Source: JBFKOL01 sp041628815
GTDB lineage: Bacteria; Bacteroidota; Bacteroidia; Chitinophagales; Saprospiraceae
DNA: 12,539 nt
Reading direction: 5' to 3'
NCBI GenBank assembly: GCA_041628815.1
Contig: JBFKOL010000101.1
Span: forward strand, 1-12,539
Positions within the stretch are counted from its first letter, which is position 1, and each line of letters begins with the position of its first letter. A program made the position numbers and the translations under genes. Under the pieces are notes generated by a model. The model was not told the DNA's origin. It made no database searches and was given only the letters and a program-made list of their open reading frames with translations. Below are positions 6,479-12,539 of the stretch, one piece after another.

Positions 6479-9400
6479 ATGAGATTATATCTGTTCTTAA
6501 TTTTCTTTTTGGTGGCGGCAGTTGCGGATACCCAATCGCTGTGGATCTCGTCGGAAACATCTGATGTCAATACGGTGGATCTTTTGGAGTTGCCTGTACA
6601 GGATAACAGTGTACTTTTCGCCTCTGCAAGGTCTTCTTCGGGGCGCGGGTCGCCAAAGGTTTTCGCCTTTCCTGTACAGGTCTCAGTCGGAATAAAAAAC
6701 CACGGCACCTGGGAGAGCACAAGATCAGGCCGGATGGTCTGGCGTCAACGCATTCGTTCTGAAGGTGCCTATTCGATGAATGTGGCATTTACCAATTTTA
6801 ACCTTCCGGAGACTGGAGTGATGTTTCTCTATGATGTGAACAAAACGCATGTTATCGGGCCAATCAGTGCCAAAGACAATGATGTTCACAGGGAATGGTG
6901 GTCACCCATTTTGCCATTTGACGAGATGGTTGTAGAAGTGCAGGTGGAGGAATACCAACAAGACCTGCTGGACTTTCATATTCGTCAGGTCAACCATGAC
7001 TTTAGTGGATTGGGATCTTTGCTTTCAGGGTCCTGCAACCTGGATGTCGTATGTGGTGAGGAAGATGGCTATGGATTTCTCGAAGACTATCGCGATGTTA
7101 TTCAAAGTGTAGGATTGTTTTTACTTGAAGGATTTCAACTTTGTTCCGGATTTTTAATCAATAATACCCGAAACGACTGTAGCCCTTATTTCCTTACTGC
7201 ATATCACTGCGATGTGACACCTGCAAATGCAGCATCAGTTGTGGTCTATTGGAATTATCAGAATTCATTCTGCCGGATACCTGGAAGTGTAGAGAGCGGA
7301 GGTGTGGGAGATGGCACATTCGATATGTTTAACTCGGGGGCAGAGGTGGTGGCAGGTGATGAATTTCTCGATTTTCGATTGTTGAGACTGGATGATGAAG
7401 TAGACCCCGAGACTCAGCCTTTTTTTGCTGGGTGGGACGTAGAAGGAGAAACCTTCGACTCGACGATTTGCGTTCATCACCCCAACGGCGACGAGAAAAG
7501 GATAAGTTTCGACTTCGACCCCCCCACTGTATTGGCCCAGGAAAAATTTGTGCGGGTGGAAGACTGGGATATCGGCACGACGGAGGAGGGCTCCTCTGGA
7601 TCTCCACTTTTCAGCCAGGACAAATTGGTGATAGGATTGTTGTCTGAAGGACTGGCATCGTGCCAAAATGACTTACTTGATGATTTTGCCTCTTTAAAGT
7701 TGGCCTGGGAGGGTGGGGGAACTCCTGAAACAAGGCTGAAGGACTGGCTGGACCCGGATAATACCGGCACAAAAAAATTAGCAGGAAAAAATTGTGCAAG
7801 GGCAATTGTTGCAGACAAGTCCTCACATCTTCTTTGTGCGTCCATCCAAAGAAAAGATTCCGTCACGGTAAGTATCCAATCCGGGTTTGAGTCGGGGGCA
7901 GAACTAATGGTTATGGCAGAGGTAGAAGGACTTACAGTGACCATTGATCGTGACAGCATATTTCCAGGCTCAAGTGCACTGGCCATTTTTGAATTGGATG
8001 AAATGTTCAATTCGCCATCAGCCAGCTTTGGTCTTGTTGCCAGGAACGGAAACGACCAGAGCGCAATAGAGATTTTGTTAAGGTTTGAATACGAGGTGCC
8101 ATCCGTCCCAGATCTCCTGGTGCCGGAAAACAATGCTTCCATCCTGGAGACAGACCTTTTCTTGCAATGGGAGTCCACTGGCGCCACTTACGAGATCCAA
8201 CTTTTTACTGATACGGCCGAGTCCCCGCTACTGGTCCATTCCGGGTTGAGAGAAACATCTCTGTCCGTTTCAAACCTGGTACCTGGGCAAAATTATTTCT
8301 GGAGGGCAAAAGCCAACAATGTTTGTGGCGCCAGCGGTTTTGGAGCGTTTTCATCTTTTGAAATTGTGGATATCGTTTGTAATCGTCATACATCCGATCA
8401 CGATCCCATCGCGATACCTGAAGTTGTAGGTTCTATCGAATCCACCATTATGGTGCCGGTTATTTCCGGCGTGATCAGCGATGTCAATGTCATCGACGTA
8501 AGGGGTAGACATACCTATCTGAGGGATTTACAAATCCAGGTTGTTAGCCCGAGCGGTAAGGTGGTCGACCTTGTCGTAAATCCATGTTTTGATGAAGATA
8601 ATTTCTTCGCAAGCTTTGATGATGAAAGTGAAGCACTCGTTCTTGATTGTCCCTTTGACGAGGGAAAAACTTACAAACCCAAAAGTCCACTTTCGTCTTT
8701 TGACGGTGAACAAGCTGGCGGAATCTGGAAATTAGTCATCGATGACCAGGTGAATATGGATGGAGGCACTTTTTTATCCTGGGGACTTGAGATATGTGTA
8801 GATCAACGAGATGCAAGAAGCATTTCCTTCACATCGGCACAACTGTTTTATTGTAGCAAGAGCATTGAACCATTACTTGTCGAAGGGATCCTTTCTGATA
8901 ATTTCAACGGTAATGTTCAGTTATCGGTATTGGACGAAAGTGGAAATACCATTGCATCTTCATTTGAGCCCACGACTTTGATGAGTCTGGATACTTTCGT
9001 TCTCATTATTGATGATTCTGATGCTTTGCAGGATCTGAATTCCCTGCGCATTACAGCAGAGAGCGATGGCACATCAGATATTTTTACAATCCCTTTGATA
9101 AGAGAAGGAGGCCCAAGTGAGGCTCAGCTGCTTTTGCCTAAAAACAATGAGATAGAAGTTGACAGGCAGACCACCTTCACATGGGATGTATTAGACGATG
9201 TGGACGATGTCAGATTGGTACTTTACAAGGATGATCAACGGAATGAAATTGTTTTAGACACCATATTGAGACCAACAGAGTATACCCTGGACTTTAGGCT
9301 GGAGAAACAAACCAAGTATTGGTGGGAAGTGATTACTCTGGGCCAGTGCGCGGATACCGGATCACAACTGTTCTCTTTCACTACTGAGATGTCGGTATCT

Positions 9401-9652
9401 GTCAATGATGTCGAGAAACGTCCCTTTACCTTTTATCCAAATCCAGCCAGTAATAGGGTTTTTATCGACGTTAACCCTGGAGAAGAGGTCTTTGTAGAAT
9501 TCTGGTCAATAACCGGACAGTTAATAATGAAAGCGGACATTTATAAATCGAGGGAGGCCATAGATGTGTCTATCCTGGAAGATGGAGTTTACCTGCTTTT
9601 GGTGAGAACAAGAGATAGCATGCATACGCAGAAGATCGTTTTGCAGCGTTGA
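6479..9652 (+). CDS. Secreted lysyl-endopeptidase-like serine protease with FN3-like and P domains and T9SS type A sorting domain
   Basis: A 1057-residue trypsin-fold (S1) protease closely resembling Achromobacter lysyl endopeptidase. Shared stretches include VVVYWNYQNS, HHPNGDEKRIS, GSSGSP and DWLDPDNTG. The signal peptide is about 1-20 and the propeptide runs to about residue 183. The mature-like start is SGSCNLDVVC. The triad is His243 (TAYHC), Asp298 (FLDF) and Ser375 (GSSGSP). Asp401 aligns with the Asp that gives Lys specificity in the family. After the protease come a beta-sandwich plus FN3-like unit (about 445-629), a P/Homo-B domain (about 633-776, with LQIQVVSPSGK and GIWKLVIDD), a second beta-sandwich plus FN3-like unit (about 777-972) and a T9SS type A tail (about 981-1057, FYPNPASNRVFID ... 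GVYLLLV). ATG 6479 is preferred over an in-frame TTG at 6434 because it puts the signal peptide at the N-terminus. The protein is exported to the cell surface or medium to cut proteins, probably after Lys. Confidence 0.93.
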   Translation: MRLYLFLIFFLVAAVADTQSLWISSETSDVNTVDLLELPVQDNSVLFASARSSSGRGSPKVFAFPVQVSVGIKNHGTWESTRSGRMVWRQRIRSEGAYSMNVAFTNFNLPETGVMFLYDVNKTHVIGPISAKDNDVHREWWSPILPFDEMVVEVQVEEYQQDLLDFHIRQVNHDFSGLGSLLSGSCNLDVVCGEEDGYGFLEDYRDVIQSVGLFLLEGFQLCSGFLINNTRNDCSPYFLTAYHCDVTPANAASVVVYWNYQNSFCRIPGSVESGGVGDGTFDMFNSGAEVVAGDEFLDFRLLRLDDEVDPETQPFFAGWDVEGETFDSTICVHHPNGDEKRISFDFDPPTVLAQEKFVRVEDWDIGTTEEGSSGSPLFSQDKLVIGLLSEGLASCQNDLLDDFASLKLAWEGGGTPETRLKDWLDPDNTGTKKLAGKNCARAIVADKSSHLLCASIQRKDSVTVSIQSGFESGAELMVMAEVEGLTVTIDRDSIFPGSSALAIFELDEMFNSPSASFGLVARNGNDQSAIEILLRFEYEVPSVPDLLVPENNASILETDLFLQWESTGATYEIQLFTDTAESPLLVHSGLRETSLSVSNLVPGQNYFWRAKANNVCGASGFGAFSSFEIVDIVCNRHTSDHDPIAIPEVVGSIESTIMVPVISGVISDVNVIDVRGRHTYLRDLQIQVVSPSGKVVDLVVNPCFDEDNFFASFDDESEALVLDCPFDEGKTYKPKSPLSSFDGEQAGGIWKLVIDDQVNMDGGTFLSWGLEICVDQRDARSISFTSAQLFYCSKSIEPLLVEGILSDNFNGNVQLSVLDESGNTIASSFEPTTLMSLDTFVLIIDDSDALQDLNSLRITAESDGTSDIFTIPLIREGGPSEAQLLLPKNNEIEVDRQTTFTWDVLDDVDDVRLVLYKDDQRNEIVLDTILRPTEYTLDFRLEKQTKYWWEVITLGQCADTGSQLFSFTTEMSVSVNDVEKRPFTFYPNPASNRVFIDVNPGEEVFVEFWSITGQLIMKADIYKSREAIDVSILEDGVYLLLVRTRDSMHTQKIVLQR

Positions 9653-9653
9653 A

Positions 9654-10706
9654 TCATTCCTTATTGGCAAGTTGTCCGCAGGCTGCATCGATGTCCTTGC
9701 CACGGCTTTTTCGGACTGTTACCATAATGCCATGTCTTCTCACTTCAGCAGCAAATTGATCTACCGTAATGCTGTCTGACTTTTCAAAAGTCACCCCGTC
9801 AATCGGATTGTACTCGATAATATTGACCAACACGGGAAATCGCTTACAAAGGTTGACGAGATTTTGTGCATCTGCTGGAGTGTCATTAAAGTTTTTGAAG
9901 GCAATGTATTCAAAACTGATTTTGTTGCGGGTCTTTTTGTAGTAGCAGGATAGGGCTTCCATCAGTGCTTCGAGATTGTTTTGAGCATTGATTGGCATAA
10001 TCTCGTTGCGCTTCTTGTCATCAGCAGCATGTAGCGATAGAGCCAGGTTGACCTTGGTGTTATCATCGGCCAATCGTTTGATCATTTTTGCGATGCCTGC
10101 CGTGCTCACTGTAATTCTCTTAGCGGAAAATCCAAGTCCATGTGGTGATGAAATGTGCGAAATACTGTCCATTACATGCTTGTAATTCAGAAGGGGTTCG
10201 CCCATACCCATGAATACGATGTTGGTCAAGGGTTTTCCAAAGCGTTCGAGACATTGTTGATTTACCAACCGGACCTGGTCAACGATTTCTGCAGGTTCCA
10301 GGTTGCGCATTCGCTGCATTTGACCCGTAGCACAGAATTTGCAACTGAGGCTGCAACCCACCTGCGAAGATACACAAGCGGTAAATCGGCTGTCATCAGC
10401 AACGGGAATCAAGACGCTTTCTACGAGATACCCGTCATGAAGACGAAATCTCGTCTTGATGGTGCCATCTGTGCTTTGCTGGATCAGGTCTGTGACAATG
10501 GGCCTGATGGTGAAGTGTTCGTTGAGTACATAACGCAGGGACTTGCTGAGATTCGACATCCCGTCAAAATCAGTTACTCCTTTTTGCCAGAGCCACTGAA
10601 GTATTTGCCGGCTTCGGAACGCGGGTTCGCCCAAAGAAGCCATCGCTTCCTCCAATTGCTTCGGAGCCAGTAAGCGGATATCTTTTTTCTCCATTGTACC
10701 TTCCAT
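9654..10706 (-). CDS. rlmN: Dual-specificity 23S rRNA A2503 / tRNA A37 C2-methyltransferase RlmN
   Basis: A 350-residue cytoplasmic radical-SAM enzyme that methylates C2 of A2503 in 23S rRNA and of A37 in some tRNAs. The 4Fe-4S cluster ligands are the Cys118-x3-Cys122-x2-Cys125 motif (GCSLSCKFCATGQ). The methyl-relay cysteines of the family are both present: Cys111 (ACVSSQVGC) and Cys343 near the C-terminus (AACGQL). Other family signatures are GMGEPLLNY, RITVSTAG, LALSLHAA and EYNPIDG. Its length is normal for RlmN. Met1 (10706) is used here, but Met5 (10694) fits the usual short N-terminus equally well. Its stop lies one base from the protease stop on the other strand, so the two genes are convergent. 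It is divergent from the kinase gene upstream. This is a housekeeping gene unrelated to its neighbours. Confidence 0.97.
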   Translation of the reverse strand: MEGTMEKKDIRLLAPKQLEEAMASLGEPAFRSRQILQWLWQKGVTDFDGMSNLSKSLRYVLNEHFTIRPIVTDLIQQSTDGTIKTRFRLHDGYLVESVLIPVADDSRFTACVSSQVGCSLSCKFCATGQMQRMRNLEPAEIVDQVRLVNQQCLERFGKPLTNIVFMGMGEPLLNYKHVMDSISHISSPHGLGFSAKRITVSTAGIAKMIKRLADDNTKVNLALSLHAADDKKRNEIMPINAQNNLEALMEALSCYYKKTRNKISFEYIAFKNFNDTPADAQNLVNLCKRFPVLVNIIEYNPIDGVTFEKSDSITVDQFAAEVRRHGIMVTVRKSRGKDIDAACGQLANKE

Positions 10707-10814
10707 AATGCAAAAATGGCACTTTTCAGTTCAATAAAATGCATGATGCTTTCCTTCGTTCTATCTTCGGGTTCACTTTGACAAGACATGGATATCTACA
10801 CGAGAAGGTCCAAT
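10707..10814. promoter_or_regulatory. Divergent spacer carrying promoters of rlmN and the histidine kinase
   Basis: This 108-base AT-rich gap separates two divergently read genes, so it must hold at least their start signals. On the plus strand TCACTTTG (10773-10780) differs from the Bacteroidota -7 consensus TAnnTTTG at one defined base. On the minus strand CATTTTTG (complement of 10711-10718) also differs at one. Neither has a clear -33 partner at standard spacing. Both predicted transcript starts fall at or just before the outermost Met codons, which favours the internal starts (10815 for the kinase, 10694 for rlmN). A small palindromic GCAT-G-ATGC lies at 10741-10749. Confidence 0.4.
10802..10808 (+). 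promoter_or_regulatory. Shine-Dalgarno-like GAGAAGG deciding the kinase start
   Basis: GAGAAGG ends six bases before ATG 10815, a standard ribosome-binding distance, whereas the upstream in-frame ATG at 10788 has no such element. Strong SD sequences are uncommon in Bacteroidota, so this is supportive but not decisive. Starting at 10815 also puts the membrane helix directly after a short MK leader. Confidence 0.45.
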
Positions 10815-11942
10815 ATGAAGATCATACTCGGGATAATGGGCCTGACCATTCTCGTAGTGACGATCCTGTATTCCAACTATCTCGCCAGGAATCTTGCCAT
10901 CAGCGAAGAAAAGAATACCCGTATCTACAAAATGGCCCAGGACTTCCTCAATAATTCTGAAGACTTCGATGCTGATATCGAGATCCAGACGGAGATCATC
11001 TCCAATTTTGAGGTGCCTGTCATCCTGGAAAAGACAGATGGCACACTCGAGGGATACAACTGGAGTCTTGAAAGAAATACCGATAGCCTGTTCCTCGAAC
11101 GCAAAAGAGCTGCCTTTCTGTCAGAAGGTAAAGAACCCATATTCAGCCGGCTCAGCAAGGATAAAGTATATGTATTCAACACACCCTTATTGACGAGGAT
11201 CAAGTATTTTCCACTTATCCAGGTATTACTTGTAAGCATATTTGTAGCCCTTGGATATTACTTGTTCAATACCTCTCGAATTGCAGAACAGAACAGGGTA
11301 TGGGCGGGAATGGCCAAGGAGACTGCCCATCAGCTTGGGACACCAATCAGCGCCATCCTCGCTTGGGTAGAGCACTTGCGCGACACCAGTGCCGGCAACG
11401 ATGCTCAACTCGAAGTGATCGATGAATTGAGTACTGACGTGAATCGCCTGGAACTCATTGCTGATCGATTTTCAAAAATTGGTTCATCTCCAGAACTCGA
11501 AAAGACCAATATCTATGTACAGCTTGACGAAATAAAGAATTACATGATCAAACGTGCTTCGCGTAATGTGAAATTCGACTTTCCCATACCTGGCGATGAA
11601 CTTTATGTTTCACTGAATAGACATCTTTTTGATTGGGTGCTCGAAAACCTGATAAGGAATGCACTTGACGCAATGAGAGGTAAAGGAACCATCACGGCCA
11701 AAGTATACGAGGAGGAGGACACAGTATCTGTTGATTTGTCTGATACAGGGAAGGGTATTCCTGCTTCCAAACAAAAGATGGTCTTTCAGCCTGGTTATTC
11801 TACTAAGAAGAGAGGTTGGGGATTGGGTTTGTCACTTGCCAAAAGAATCATTGAAAATTATCACAAAGGAAAGATCTTTGTAAAACATTCCAAGATCAAT
11901 GAAGGCACAACGTTTACGATCCGCCTGCCAAGGTATCCTTAG
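10815..11942 (+). CDS. Membrane-bound sensor histidine kinase with AHQLGTP H-box
   Basis: A 375-residue two-component sensor kinase. It has a membrane helix at about 2-22, a periplasmic region of about 105 residues with no recognisable sensor fold, and a second helix at about 131-151, and then it goes straight into the dimerisation domain without a HAMP. The phospho-acceptor is His172 in AKETAHQLGTPIS. The residue after it is Gln, not the usual Glu/Asp. The ATP-binding domain has the N-box ENLIRNALDAM (about 277-287), G1 DTGKGIP (310-316), F-box VFQPGYS and G2 GWGLGLSLA (334-342), so catalytic ATP-binding residues look complete. No response regulator is present nearby, so its partner is encoded elsewhere. 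An in-frame ATG at 10788 would add nine residues. Its last 44 bases overlap the start of a TonB-dependent receptor in another frame, suggesting co-expression. The signal sensed is unknown. Confidence 0.93.
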   Translation: MKIILGIMGLTILVVTILYSNYLARNLAISEEKNTRIYKMAQDFLNNSEDFDADIEIQTEIISNFEVPVILEKTDGTLEGYNWSLERNTDSLFLERKRAAFLSEGKEPIFSRLSKDKVYVFNTPLLTRIKYFPLIQVLLVSIFVALGYYLFNTSRIAEQNRVWAGMAKETAHQLGTPISAILAWVEHLRDTSAGNDAQLEVIDELSTDVNRLELIADRFSKIGSSPELEKTNIYVQLDEIKNYMIKRASRNVKFDFPIPGDELYVSLNRHLFDWVLENLIRNALDAMRGKGTITAKVYEEEDTVSVDLSDTGKGIPASKQKMVFQPGYSTKKRGWGLGLSLAKRIIENYHKGKIFVKHSKINEGTTFTIRLPRYP

Positions 11943-12539
11943 GCTTTGGATGACAGTGGCATGTTGCCAGGTATCGTTTGCACAGGATCTTCTCGTGACT
12001 GACGAAAAGGGTACGCCACTGATAGGTGTGGAAGTTTTTACTGATGACTTTAATGTTGCCGGTGTCACCAATTCCGACGGTATTTTTAGGCTTAACAGGA
12101 CCGTCACGCATCTCAGTTTTAACTACCTGGGATACGAAAGGAAACGTTTGAGCCAGGCCGAGATAGTCAAGCGTGATTACCTGATTGTATTAAGACCGGT
12201 ATCACAGCTTATAGAAGAAGTGATCATACTGGGCAGAAATGAAGTACGCCAAGAAGAAATACCTTTCAGGATAGAGACAGTAACCAAGGAAGAAATCGCA
12301 AGTACCCAGCCCCAGACGTCGGCAGATGCACTGCACCAACATGGTGGTGTTTTTGTTCAGAAAAGCCAAATGGGAGGAGGCAGCCCGGTGATCCGGGGCT
12401 TTGAAGCGAATCGCGTATTACTGGTAGTCGACGGGGTACGCATGAACAATGCAATCTACCGGAACGGGCACCTGCAGAACGCCATCACGGTAGACCAGGC
12501 TATCCTCGACAAAATGGATGTGATATTTGGACCAAATTC
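11899..12539 (+). CDS. TonB-dependent outer-membrane receptor, heme/siderophore type (3' truncated by window edge)
   Basis: The first 213 residues of an outer-membrane receptor, open to the window end. ATG 11899 lies inside the kinase gene and gives a textbook signal peptide: basic MKAQRLR, hydrophobic core through LWMTVACC, cleavage after VSFA (residue 28). The later ATG 11950 would cut most of this off. A carboxypeptidase-regulatory-like domain (about 31-106, DEKGTPLIGVEVF ... TNSDGIFRL ... YLGYE) precedes the plug domain. In the plug, VIRGFEANRVLLVVDGVRMN (164-183) and IYRNGHLQNAI resemble receptors of the hemoglobin/heme and related family, and the window ends at DVIFGPN. The protein would import a large ligand with energy from TonB; heme or iron chelate is inference from motif resemblance. 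The beta-barrel lies outside the window. Confidence 0.92.
   Translation, partial: MKAQRLRSACQGILRLWMTVACCQVSFAQDLLVTDEKGTPLIGVEVFTDDFNVAGVTNSDGIFRLNRTVTHLSFNYLGYERKRLSQAEIVKRDYLIVLRPVSQLIEEVIILGRNEVRQEEIPFRIETVTKEEIASTQPQTSADALHQHGGVFVQKSQMGGGSPVIRGFEANRVLLVVDGVRMNNAIYRNGHLQNAITVDQAILDKMDVIFGPN

Noticed and set aside
7477..8187. 236-codon open frame on the minus strand opposite the protease
   Set aside because: It is antisense to a confidently identified protease/FN3 region; the product is Ser-rich low-information sequence typical of reversed coding DNA.
10155..10673. 172-codon open frame on the plus strand opposite rlmN
   Set aside because: It lies wholly antisense to rlmN, whose motifs are unmistakable, and its product shows no coherent fold or motif.
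11950..12539. Receptor start at ATG 11950
   Set aside because: It gives only an 11-residue leader without positive charge; the in-frame ATG 11899 gives a complete signal peptide.

Overview
The window looks like chromosomal DNA of a Bacteroidota member, most likely of the Saprospiria/Saprospiraceae type. The signs are two secreted proteins ending in type IX secretion (T9SS) sorting domains (one type B, one type A), repeated Ca-binding-like Cys/Asp motifs built on IDNDxDGLxDC, a heme/siderophore-type TonB receptor with a carboxypeptidase-regulatory-like N-terminal domain, and AT-rich leaders with few Shine-Dalgarno sequences. The genus assignment is inference. No tRNA, rRNA, CRISPR array, insertion sequence or phage gene was seen. 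Coding density is very high, and no gap between genes exceeds about 110 bases.

Layout. (1) 1-4678, plus strand: two tandem paralogous class A penicillin-binding proteins, the first cut by the window start and lacking its glycosyltransferase half, the second complete. A small multi-pass membrane protein follows 12 nt later. This is a peptidoglycan-synthesis cluster. (2) 4757-9652, plus strand: two surface or secreted proteins. The first is modular, with SprB-like domains alternating with Asp-rich repeats and a type B T9SS tail. The second is a lysyl-endopeptidase-like serine protease with fibronectin-III-like and P-domain modules and a type A T9SS tail. (3) 9654-10706, minus strand: rlmN, the 23S rRNA/tRNA adenine-C2 methyltransferase, ending one base from the protease gene. 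(4) 10707-10814: short divergent spacer. (5) 10815-12539, plus strand: a membrane histidine kinase, then the 5' part of a TonB-dependent outer-membrane receptor. The receptor's best start lies inside the end of the kinase gene (44-nt overlap) and it runs off the window.

How they fit together. The first block builds cell wall. The second block makes cargo that must cross the outer membrane through T9SS, and its protease would digest extracellular protein, probably after Lys. The kinase/receptor overlap suggests co-expression of a sensor with a nutrient (probably heme or iron) receptor. No gene here appears to be an entirely new system. The most notable points are the tandem PBP1A pair with related acidic tails, the protease's architecture and its altered active-site neighbourhood, the unusual kinase H-box, and the overlapping kinase/receptor start.
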